Assembly (NCBI GenBank): GCA_041320695.1
Contig: JBGGOQ010000002.1
Location: forward strand, 209,618-273,617
DNA length: 64,000 nucleotides
Origin: Caldicellulosiruptoraceae bacterium PP1
GTDB lineage: Bacteria > Bacillota > Thermoanaerobacteria > Caldicellulosiruptorales > Caldicellulosiruptoraceae
Reading direction: 5' to 3'
In this document: piece after piece, positions 27,824 to 35,575 of the stretch
Position numbering within the stretch: the stretch's first letter is position 1
Layout: every line of letters begins with the position of its first letter
The notes under the pieces: generated by a model
What the model saw: only the letters and a program-made list of their open reading frames with translations
Databases searched by the model: none
What the model was told of the DNA's origin: nothing
Made by a program: the position numbers and the translations under genes

Positions 27824-27873
27824 AATCGATTACGTTATATTTTTTAATTAATATATAAAACGATTACGCTATA
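27824..27873 (+). promoter_or_regulatory. Two LacI-type operator sites before the lacI-family gene
   Basis: AATCGATTACGTTAT (27824-27838) and AAACGATTACGCTATA (27858-27873) share CGATTACG with similar flanks. A third such site, AATCGATTGCGTTTTG, lies at 28962-28977 before the transporter genes. The shared element suggests autoregulation and control of the transport operon by this regulator. Confidence 0.7.
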
Positions 27874-27887
27874 AGTGGGAGATTGTA

Positions 27888-28889
27888 ATGAGATATACAA
27901 TAAAAGATATTGCAAAACTGACTGGTTATTCTACTGCTACAATTTCACGTGCCATTAGCGGTAAAAGCGGGGTTTCGGATGAAAAACGCAAAGAGATTCT
28001 TAACATTATTGAAGAATTAGGATATTTTCCTGACCAAACAGCAAGAAAACTAAGAAAAAGAGAAACCAAAACAATTCTTGTAATAATCCCTGATATAGAA
28101 AATATATATTTCAATAAGTTTATAAAAGGTCTTGAACAAACAGCACGTAAAGCAAATTATAATATAATTCTTGGTGATACTGAAAAATCGAGAGCTATTG
28201 AACAGAATTATTTTAATATGTTAAAAGGAAATGTTGCTGATGGTGCAATTGTCCTCGGACCTTCTTGTGATGTAAGTGTTTTACTTGAAATTAATAGATT
28301 ATTTAATGTCATATTTGTTTCTGACCATTATTCGGATGAACTTACAACTGTATGCATTGATGATTTTAAATCAGCATATGAAGCAACTACGTATCTGTAT
28401 AAATGTGGATATAGGAAAATAGCTAAAATAACAGGTACTCTTGATTTAGGAGTAAATAGTGTTGATAGATTAAAAGGTTATAAAATGGCATTGGAAAGCT
28501 ATGGATTGGAGATTAAAAATGAATATATTAAGAAAGGTGATTTTAAATATGAATCAGGGTATAAGTTAACTAAAGAGTTATTAGATCTTCCAGATCGTCC
28601 TGATGCCATATTTTGCTCAAATGATGAAATGGCAATGGGTTCATTAGATGCAATAAAAGAAAAAGGCCTTTCAATACCAGATGAAATAGGCGTCATTGGT
28701 TTTGATGATGTTGAATATTCCACAATATATTCTCCAAAAATTTCATCTATTTATCAACCAAGATGGGAATTAGGTGTCTTAGCATTTGAACTTCTTTTGA
28801 AAAAAATAAATAATCAAGAAGTAAATAAAGGAAAATACATCTTAGATACTAAATTAGTGCCAAGAGAAACTACAAGAAAGCCAATTTAA
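27888..28889 (+). CDS. LacI family transcriptional regulator
   Basis: 333 residues. N-terminal LacI HTH YTIKDIAKLTGYSTATISRAISGKSGVSDEKR with the hinge, followed by a periplasmic-binding-like sugar-sensing domain (TILVIIPDIENIYFNKFIKGLEQ, VIFVSDH, RPDAIFCSNDEMAMGSLDAI, GVIGFDDVEYS, PRETTRKP). Binding a sugar ligand should release it from DNA. Operator-like CGATTACG sites lie in its own promoter region and before the ABC importer that follows, so it likely controls this glycoside locus. Confidence 0.92.
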   Translation: MRYTIKDIAKLTGYSTATISRAISGKSGVSDEKRKEILNIIEELGYFPDQTARKLRKRETKTILVIIPDIENIYFNKFIKGLEQTARKANYNIILGDTEKSRAIEQNYFNMLKGNVADGAIVLGPSCDVSVLLEINRLFNVIFVSDHYSDELTTVCIDDFKSAYEATTYLYKCGYRKIAKITGTLDLGVNSVDRLKGYKMALESYGLEIKNEYIKKGDFKYESGYKLTKELLDLPDRPDAIFCSNDEMAMGSLDAIKEKGLSIPDEIGVIGFDDVEYSTIYSPKISSIYQPRWELGVLAFELLLKKINNQEVNKGKYILDTKLVPRETTRKPI

Positions 28890-28920
28890 ACAAAAATAAT
28901 ATTAAATTTTAATAAATATA

Positions 28921-28977
28921 GTGACAAAATAAACAATATGTAGTATAATATAAACAATAGTAATCGATTGCGTTTTG
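28921..28977 (+). promoter_or_regulatory. Promoter and downstream LacI-type operator for the sugar ABC importer
   Basis: GTGACA (28921-28926), 17-base spacer, TATAAT (28944-28949): a good sigma-A promoter. The operator AATCGATTGCGTTTTG (28962-28977) falls just after the expected transcription start, where a bound repressor would block initiation or elongation. Confidence 0.78.
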
Positions 28978-29021
28978 TTATAAATATACATACGAAAACT
29001 GTTATAAACAAAAAAAGAAGA

Positions 29022-29070
29022 CCCAATCAAAATGATTGAGCCTGTTACTTTGGGTATTGCCCAAAGCTAA
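29022..29070 (+). promoter_or_regulatory. Structured leader with a 12-codon upstream reading frame
   Basis: Two adjacent hairpins, CAATCA/TGATTG (29024-29038) and CTTTGGG/CCCAAAG (29048-29066), lie in the 5' leader of the importer mRNA. An ATG at 29032 opens a short frame, MIEPVTLGIAQS, ending at 29070 across both stems. It matches no riboswitch class I know; the short frame could be chance. Confidence 0.4.
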
Positions 29071-29135
29071 CATATATTATCCCCTTTTATAATATTATAT
29101 ACAAATTTTTAAATTTACAAAAGGAGTGTGTATTT

Positions 29136-30407
29136 ATGAAAAGGTTAGTTTCATTGTTGGTTGTGTTTGCTTTAGTGTTAGGTCTCTTTTCTGTTGTAAC
29201 TGCTTCTACTTCATCCACTAAAAAGCAAGTTACAATTACTTATGTAAGAGGAAAAGATGAAACACATGCAACAGAAAAAATTATCAAAGAATTCATGAAG
29301 AAAAACCCAGACATCAAGGTTATCTTCAAAGAAAATCCTTCAGACACAGGTCAAAACCATGACCAATTAGTTACAGTTTTTAGTGCTGGCGGTTCAGATA
29401 TTGACGTATTTGATATGGACGTTATCTGGCCAGCAGAATTTGCTCAAGCTGGATACACATTGACACTTGACAGATTCATCAAAAGAGACAAAATTAATTT
29501 AACTGATTACATTAAAGGTACTATTGATGCTGCAAGATTCAAAGGTCAAATGTGGGCATTTCCAAAGTTTATTGACGCTGGTGTTTTATATTACAGAAAA
29601 GATATAGTTCCTGAAAATGAAGTTCCAAAGACATGGGACCAACTAATAAAAGTTGCAAAGAAATATCAAGGCAAAAATGGAACAAAATATGGTTATTTAA
29701 TGCAAGCAAAACAATATGAAGGTTTAGTTTGTGATGCTATTGAGTTTATAGCTTCACATGGTGGTAGTGTTGTTGATGGTAGTGGTAACATTATAGTTAA
29801 TAACAAAGGAACAATTGATGGATTAAAGAAATTAAGAGAAGTTGTAACAGCAGGTATTACACCAAAGAATATTAACACCTTTACAGAAGTTGAAACACAT
29901 ACAGCATTTATAAATGGTGAAGCTGTATTTACAAGAAACTGGCCATATATGTGGGCTATGGTAAATAGTGATCAGTCAAAGGTAAAAGGCAAAGTTGGTA
30001 TTGCTCCATTACCAGCAGGAACAAAAGGTTCAGCTGCAACTCTTGGTGGCTGGATGGTTGGTATCAACAAATATTCAAAGAATCCAGAGGCTGCATGGAG
30101 ACTTACAAAATACTTAGTTACAAAAGAAGGACAAAAATTAATGGCTATATACAATGGTAATGTTCCTGTTTACAAACCATTATTTAATGACAAAGATGTT
30201 ATAAAAGCATTACCATTAGTTGGTGACAAGAAGTTTGTCAGTGCTATATTAGCAGCTGTTCCAAGACCAGTATCACCAGTTTATCCAAAACTTTCAGATG
30301 TAATGCAAATTGAAATTTCAAGCGTTGTTAATGGTACAAAGACTGTTGATAAAGCAGTTAAAGATATGGATACAAAGATGAAGGAAATTGTTAAGAATAC
30401 AAAATAG
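29136..30407 (+). CDS. Sugar ABC transporter substrate-binding protein (family 1)
   Basis: 423 residues. Signal peptide: MKRLVSLLVVFALVLGLFSVVTAS, with no lipobox Cys, so it may be anchored differently or cleaved free. The mature protein has the family 1 fold: VTITYVRGKDETHATEKIIKEF, DVFDMDVIWPAEFAQAG, the WAFPKFIDAGVLYYRKD strand, GEAVFTRNWPYMW, GGWMVGINKYSKNPEAAW. Family 1 binders fetch malto-, cello- or other oligosaccharides. First gene of the importer; its strong GGAG site and 65-base gap to the permease suit high expression. Confidence 0.92.
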   Translation: MKRLVSLLVVFALVLGLFSVVTASTSSTKKQVTITYVRGKDETHATEKIIKEFMKKNPDIKVIFKENPSDTGQNHDQLVTVFSAGGSDIDVFDMDVIWPAEFAQAGYTLTLDRFIKRDKINLTDYIKGTIDAARFKGQMWAFPKFIDAGVLYYRKDIVPENEVPKTWDQLIKVAKKYQGKNGTKYGYLMQAKQYEGLVCDAIEFIASHGGSVVDGSGNIIVNNKGTIDGLKKLREVVTAGITPKNINTFTEVETHTAFINGEAVFTRNWPYMWAMVNSDQSKVKGKVGIAPLPAGTKGSAATLGGWMVGINKYSKNPEAAWRLTKYLVTKEGQKLMAIYNGNVPVYKPLFNDKDVIKALPLVGDKKFVSAILAAVPRPVSPVYPKLSDVMQIEISSVVNGTKTVDKAVKDMDTKMKEIVKNTK

Positions 30408-30471
30408 TTTATGGCATCAATGGCAGGTCGATTTAGGGCCTGCCATAAAGTTTAAAAAGGGGGAGGATTGA

Positions 30472-31758
30472 ATGGATAGAAAAGAAAAGCTATTTGGGTA
30501 TCTATTTTTACTACCTGCTGTTTTGGTATTTTTGCTTGTAGCTGTTGTTCCGCTTTTTCAAACATTTTTGTACAGCTTCTTTGACATACAGTTAAATAAC
30601 CCAATTAAAAATGAAGTAAATTTTAAATATAAAATCAATGTAGAAAATTATGCAAATACCAGATTTACTATTGATAGTATGGTAGAAAGTATTGAAGGAG
30701 GTAATATTTCTTCTCAAGAAAAACAGAAAATAAATGAGATAAAAAAAGAGATGTCAAAGATTGATAATATCTTATTTAGTGATAAAGCAAAAAAAGATAT
30801 TCTAAACAAAGTAAATGATAGACTTAATAACTTTAAGCCAGTAGAAGACAGCTTAAAATATATGGAAATTGCAACCTCTGATATAAACCAATATAATAAA
30901 GAATTAAATACAATTAATAAAATAGCAGCTACTTTAAACAAATCACAAGAAAATGAGGATCTCAAACAAGCCTTTATTGGACTTGAACAGGTTGTAATAA
31001 AGCCAAACTTTGTAGGATTTAGAAACTATGCCTTTTATATAAAGGATACAAGACTTTGGCAGGCAACTAAAAATACTGCACTATTCACTATTGTTACAGT
31101 ATTTTTTGAATTGATATTTGGACTTTTGTTAGCTCTTGCAATGAACAGGGAATTTAGATTTAAAAATGCTTTCAAAAGTATAGTTCTTTTGCCTTGGGCT
31201 ATTCCAACTGTTATTTCGGGTCTTATGTGGAAGTTTTTATATGATGGACAGATAGGTATTTTAGCAAAAATTTTTGCTAAAATTGGTATCATAGGTTCTC
31301 AAGCTGACTTATTATCAAGTACAGGTAATGCACTATTTGCTGTAATGACAGCAGATATATGGAAGACAACACCATATATTGCTATTCTTCTTGTTGCAGG
31401 GCTTCAAACAATTCCAACATCATTGTATGAGGCAGCAAAGGTTGATGGTGCTAATGCAATAAGACAATTTTTCACAATTACATTACCTCTTTTAAAACCC
31501 ACAATACTTGTAGCATTATTATTTAGAACGTTAGATGCATTTAGGGTATTTGATTTGATATATGTTTTAACTGGTGGAGGGCCAGCAAATTCAACAGAAT
31601 CTGTTTCCATATATGCTTACAAAACACTTTTTGCACAACTTGACTTTGGTATGGGTTCAACATTAGCAGTATTTATATTTATAATGGTAACAATTATAAG
31701 CTTTGTATATATAAAGGTTCTTGGTGCAGAAGTATTTTCCTCTGGCAAAGGAAGGTGA
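30472..31758 (+). CDS. Sugar ABC transporter permease with large extracytoplasmic insertion (MalF/UgpA type)
   Basis: 428 residues against about 290-310 for typical sugar permeases. TM1 covers residues about 12-35. Residues about 45-175 form an insertion rich in Lys, Asn, Glu and Ile (predicted helical, coiled-coil-like) before the usual FVGFRNYAFY segment. The remaining helices are normal; the EAAxxDGA loop that contacts the ATPase reads EAAKVDGANAIRQFFTITLPLL. The insertion is in a different place from the MalF P2 loop of E. coli (TM3-TM4) but may likewise touch the binding protein. No msmK-type ATPase lies here, so a shared one must be elsewhere. Confidence 0.92.
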   Translation: MDRKEKLFGYLFLLPAVLVFLLVAVVPLFQTFLYSFFDIQLNNPIKNEVNFKYKINVENYANTRFTIDSMVESIEGGNISSQEKQKINEIKKEMSKIDNILFSDKAKKDILNKVNDRLNNFKPVEDSLKYMEIATSDINQYNKELNTINKIAATLNKSQENEDLKQAFIGLEQVVIKPNFVGFRNYAFYIKDTRLWQATKNTALFTIVTVFFELIFGLLLALAMNREFRFKNAFKSIVLLPWAIPTVISGLMWKFLYDGQIGILAKIFAKIGIIGSQADLLSSTGNALFAVMTADIWKTTPYIAILLVAGLQTIPTSLYEAAKVDGANAIRQFFTITLPLLKPTILVALLFRTLDAFRVFDLIYVLTGGGPANSTESVSIYAYKTLFAQLDFGMGSTLAVFIFIMVTIISFVYIKVLGAEVFSSGKGR

Positions 31759-31763
31759 GATAG

Positions 31764-32615
31764 ATGCAAAAAAGTCAGATTAATAAAAAAGAAAGAATAA
31801 CAAAAATAATTGTTTCAGCATTTATTATAGGTGCTTTAATAATAATATTATTTCCTTATTATTGGTTATTGTTAACATCAATAAGGCCGAAACAAGAAAT
31901 TTATAATATTTCATCACTTATAACCTTACATCCACAGTTTGGAAACTATTTATTCGTGTTTAAAGAAAGACCTTTTGCAAGATATATCTTAAACAGTTTT
32001 ATTATTGCTTCAGAAACAACAATAATATCATTAGTAATTGCTTCATTGGCAGCTTATGCAATAGCAAAAACACAAATAAGTCAGAGGGTAAAACAGTTGG
32101 TATTAAGTTTATCATTAGCTGTTTCAATGTTTCCACAAATTACAATAGTATCACCTATTTATGTTATAGTAAAGGATTTAGGTCTTAGAAATAGCTGGTT
32201 TGGACTTTTGATACCTTATACTACATTTTCGTTACCACTTGCTATTTGGTATCTTACAACATTTTATCAAGGTGTATCACATGAGATAGATGAGGCAGCT
32301 AAAATAGATGGTTGCAACACATTCCAAATATTTTATAAGATTATTACACCGCTAGTAATGCCAGGGATATTTACATCAGCAATATTAATATTTATATCTG
32401 TATGGAACGAATTCCTATTTGCATTAACAATTAATACTGATGATATTTGGAGAACAGTAGCTGTTGGTATTGTTATGTTCCAAGGAAGATTTACAATACC
32501 ATGGGATGAAATCTCAGCAGCTGCAACAATTGTTATGATACCACTTATTGTTATGGTATTCTTATTCCAGCAAAAGATTATCTCTGGATTGACTGCAGGT
32601 GCTGTAAAAGAATAA
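31764..32615 (+). CDS. Sugar ABC transporter permease (MalG type)
   Basis: 283 residues, six transmembrane segments, the normal size. The EAA loop reads DEAAKIDGCNTFQIFYKIITPLVMPG, and the protein ends with GLTAGAVKE, a tail common to carbohydrate-uptake-1 permeases. Starts 5 bases after the MalF-type gene with GGTGAG as ribosome site, so they are cotranscribed and form the heterodimeric channel. A terminator follows. Confidence 0.93.
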   Translation: MQKSQINKKERITKIIVSAFIIGALIIILFPYYWLLLTSIRPKQEIYNISSLITLHPQFGNYLFVFKERPFARYILNSFIIASETTIISLVIASLAAYAIAKTQISQRVKQLVLSLSLAVSMFPQITIVSPIYVIVKDLGLRNSWFGLLIPYTTFSLPLAIWYLTTFYQGVSHEIDEAAKIDGCNTFQIFYKIITPLVMPGIFTSAILIFISVWNEFLFALTINTDDIWRTVAVGIVMFQGRFTIPWDEISAAATIVMIPLIVMVFLFQQKIISGLTAGAVKE

Positions 32616-32644
32616 AATTAAATAATAATTAATATATATAGAAA

Positions 32645-32676
32645 AGAAGTTCTTAATTTAAAGGACTTCTTTTTTG
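32645..32676 (+). terminator. Terminator after the importer genes
   Basis: AGAAGT (32645-32650) pairs with ACTTCT (32665-32670) with a small bulge extending the stem, followed by TTTTTTG. Confidence 0.75.
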
Positions 32677-32734
32677 TTTTATTTAGGAACTTAAATGATA
32701 TAATTATTTAAAAGCTTTTTTTGGAGTGGTATGT

Positions 32735-33595
32735 ATGCAAGCTTTGCACGAACTTAATATCTTAGAAAAAGATTTCCCATTTAGGCTATTCTTTACTGAA
32801 AGCATAGAGTTTCCTCCACATTGGCATGAAGCAATTGAGGTAGTGTATGTCATTGAAGGGAATATTGACGTGGGTGTCAACAATGAATTATTTAAACTAG
32901 ATTCAAAAGATATCTTAATAATAGGAATGGGTGATGTCCATTATTATAAGTCAAATAAATATTGGAATAAGATAGTTGTAATTCAGTTCGATCTTGATTT
33001 TTATAATACAATATCAAATTATATATCAGATAGAAAGTATTCAAAACTTTTATTAAGTAAAACAAGGAAATTTGATTATAAAGAACATTACAATGTTCAT
33101 AAGGAATTGGAAAATCAAATAATTTCACTAATAGAGGAATACAATAAAAAACTTGATGGTTATAAAATGGCAATAAAAGCAAGACTTTTAGATATATTGG
33201 TTTTGTTGTTAAGGAATATTGATAATTATATATGTTCGGTTGAAAAAATTAAAAAGCACTTTGCTAAACTGGAAAGGTTAGAGAAGATATTTGATTATAT
33301 TGAAAATAATTATCATAAAGACATATCATTAGATGAAATAGCTCAAGTGGCAAATTATAGCACATTTCATTTTACTAGGTTTTTTAAACAGGTTACAGGT
33401 ATGACCTTCTCGCAATATTTGAGTATTTATAGAATCAAGAGGGCAGAATGGTTACTTATCAACAAAAATCTATCAATAGCTGAAATAGCAATGAATACAG
33501 GCTTTAATAGTATTAAAACATTTAATAGGGTATTCAAAAATATAAAAGGATGTTCACCTACTGAATATAAAAAGCAATATTTGAGAAATGATTAG
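32735..33595 (+). CDS. AraC family transcriptional regulator with cupin sensor domain
   Basis: About 286 residues. N-terminal cupin with PPHWHEAIEVVYVIEGN and DILIIGMGDVHYYKS, the usual sugar-binding barrel. C-terminal double HTH: IENNYHKDISLDEIAQVANY, STFHFTRFFKQVTGMTFSQYL and IAEIAMNTGFNSIKTFNRVFK...SPTEYKKQY. Likely activates the genes after it (ThuA, Gfo/Idh, GH3). Start ATG 32735 with TTGGAG 8 bases upstream. It is the second regulator of the locus besides LacI, suggesting layered control. Confidence 0.9.
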   Translation: MQALHELNILEKDFPFRLFFTESIEFPPHWHEAIEVVYVIEGNIDVGVNNELFKLDSKDILIIGMGDVHYYKSNKYWNKIVVIQFDLDFYNTISNYISDRKYSKLLLSKTRKFDYKEHYNVHKELENQIISLIEEYNKKLDGYKMAIKARLLDILVLLLRNIDNYICSVEKIKKHFAKLERLEKIFDYIENNYHKDISLDEIAQVANYSTFHFTRFFKQVTGMTFSQYLSIYRIKRAEWLLINKNLSIAEIAMNTGFNSIKTFNRVFKNIKGCSPTEYKKQYLRND

Positions 33596-33680
33596 CAACA
33601 TAGGAAATGATTAATTAATAATTTATATGTAAAATTAAAATGAGAATGATAAGTTTTTTTGAGAAATGAGGGTGATTTTA

Positions 33681-34406
33681 TTGAAAAGAAAGGCATTAAT
33701 TGTTTATGGAGGTTGGGATGGCCATGAACCTGATAAGGTGGCACGCATATTCGAAAAAACTTTATTACAAGAGAATTTTGAAGTAGAAGTATATGACACT
33801 TTAGATGCTTTCTTGGATTTTGAAAAATTAAAACAGCTTCATTTGATAGTGCCAATATGGACTATGGGGAAAATTACAAAAGAACAGGTTACAAATTGTT
33901 TAGAGGCTGTGGCATCTGGTGTTGGAATTGCTGGCTGTCATGGTGGTATGTGTGATGCATTTCGTGAATGTGTTGAATGGCAATTTATGACAGGAGGACA
34001 GTGGGTATCACATCCTGGCGGTGATGGAGTGGAATATATAGTTAATATAAAAAGTGGATCAAGCCCTATTGTGGAAGGGATAAAAGATTTTAAGGTAAAG
34101 AGTGAACAGTATTATGTACATATTGATCCTGCAATTGAGGTTCTTGCAACTACAAGGTTTCCAGTAATAAATTGGTATCATGCTGCAAATGGTGAGGTTG
34201 ATGTGCCAGTTGTTTGGACAAAAAGATGGGGGCTTGGAAGGGTATTTTATAATTCATTAGGACACCATGCTGATATATTTGATATTTATGAACCTTTAGA
34301 GTTGATGCGAAGAGGCTTTTTATGGGCAGCAGAAGGAAAGGATTTTGCGATAAATAAAGGTTTAGATAAAAGTATATATGAAGATAAGGAACATAAGATG
34401 TTTTAA
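33681..34406 (+). CDS. ThuA-like domain protein
   Basis: About 241 residues. ThuA (trehalose utilisation A) fold, related to class I glutamine amidotransferases: ALIVYGGWDGHEPDKV, HLIVPIWTMGKITKEQ, GVGIAGCHGGMCDAF, FMTGGQWVSHPGGDG, VKSEQYYVHIDP, PVVWTKRWGLGRVFYNSLGH. TTG 33681 is preferred to ATG 33666 because GAGGGTG lies 6 bases before it. Recent work links ThuA with 3-keto-sugar metabolism next to Gfo/Idh dehydrogenases; the downstream gene is such a dehydrogenase. Substrate unproven. Confidence 0.87.
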   Translation: MKRKALIVYGGWDGHEPDKVARIFEKTLLQENFEVEVYDTLDAFLDFEKLKQLHLIVPIWTMGKITKEQVTNCLEAVASGVGIAGCHGGMCDAFRECVEWQFMTGGQWVSHPGGDGVEYIVNIKSGSSPIVEGIKDFKVKSEQYYVHIDPAIEVLATTRFPVINWYHAANGEVDVPVVWTKRWGLGRVFYNSLGHHADIFDIYEPLELMRRGFLWAAEGKDFAINKGLDKSIYEDKEHKMF

Positions 34407-34431
34407 TCAAAATATCTGGAGGTGAATGAAT

Positions 34432-35526
34432 ATGGAAAAAGTAAAAGTAGGTATTATAGGTTGTGGGAATATAAGTGGAATATATCTTAAAAACTGTACA
34501 AAGCTATTTAATATTCTAGAAGTAAAAGCAGTTTCTGATATTATAAAAGAAAGAGCCATCGAAAAAGCAAAAGAATATAATATACCTAATGTATATACTG
34601 TCGAAGAACTATTAAATGATGATGAGATTAAGATTGTTATTAATCTAACAATACCAAATGCACATTATGAGGTATGTAAAAAAGCTTTGGAGGCAGGTAA
34701 ACACGTTTATGTTGAAAAACCATTATCAATTACAAGAGAACAAGGGCAGGAGCTTTTAAACTTATCAAAAGAAAAAGGATTACGTATTGGTTGTGCACCT
34801 GATACATTTTTGGGTGGCGGGATTCAGACTTGTAGAAAGATAATTGATGATGGATGGATTGGTGATATTGTAGCTGCAACAGCCTTTATGGTATGTCATG
34901 GACATGAAAGTTGGCATCCAGATCCAGAGTTTTATTATAAAATTGGTGGTGGACCGATGTTTGATATGGGGCCTTACTATCTTACTGCATTAATAAATCT
35001 TATTGGCCCAATAAGAAGAGTTACAGGTTCTGCGAGAATATCCTTTGCTGAGAGATTGATTACAAGTCAAAAGAAATATGGGACTAAAATTGAAGTAGAG
35101 GTTCCAACACACATAGCTGGAGTTATGGATTTTGAAAATGGTGCTATTGGAACCATAATTACAAGCTTTGATGTATGGAGCTCTACATTACCATGTATAG
35201 AGATATATGGCAGTGAAGGTACTTTGAGAGTGCCTGATCCTAACACATTTGGTGGCCCAATTTATTTACGTTTAAAGAATTCTAGTGAATGGAAAGAAAT
35301 ACCCCTTGTATATGGCTACTCTGAAAATAGCAGAGGATTTGGAGTTACTGATATGGCTTATGCAATATTAGAAGGAAGAGAACATAGAGCAAATGGGGAT
35401 TTAGCATACCATGTTCTTGATGTTATGCATGGTTTTATTGACTCTTCAAATACATCACGACATTATCTTGTTGAAAGTTTTTGTAATAAGCCTGAAGCAT
35501 TACCACTTAACCGATCTAATTATTAA
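34432..35526 (+). CDS. Gfo/Idh/MocA family oxidoreductase
   Basis: 364 residues. N-terminal Rossmann fold KVGIIGCGNISGIYLKNC, the EKP motif in HVYVEKPLSI with the catalytic Lys, then the C-terminal alpha/beta domain with GGGPMFDMGPYYLTALI. Oxidises or epimerises sugars with NAD(P). ATG 34432 is taken because GGAGGTG lies 7 bases upstream. Lies 25 bases after thuA and 49 before the GH3 gene. The thuA-dehydrogenase-GH3 order suggests oxidation of a glycoside followed by cleavage (inference). Confidence 0.92.
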   Translation: MEKVKVGIIGCGNISGIYLKNCTKLFNILEVKAVSDIIKERAIEKAKEYNIPNVYTVEELLNDDEIKIVINLTIPNAHYEVCKKALEAGKHVYVEKPLSITREQGQELLNLSKEKGLRIGCAPDTFLGGGIQTCRKIIDDGWIGDIVAATAFMVCHGHESWHPDPEFYYKIGGGPMFDMGPYYLTALINLIGPIRRVTGSARISFAERLITSQKKYGTKIEVEVPTHIAGVMDFENGAIGTIITSFDVWSSTLPCIEIYGSEGTLRVPDPNTFGGPIYLRLKNSSEWKEIPLVYGYSENSRGFGVTDMAYAILEGREHRANGDLAYHVLDVMHGFIDSSNTSRHYLVESFCNKPEALPLNRSNY

Positions 35527-35575
35527 AACCAATGTAAAAGTTATTTTTATACTATAATATTAAGTGGGTGATAAT

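Noticed and set aside
29022-29070. Known riboswitch in the importer leader
   Set aside because: The two stems do not match any riboswitch consensus I know (for example c-di-GMP, preQ1 or SAM classes); kept only as an unnamed structured leader.
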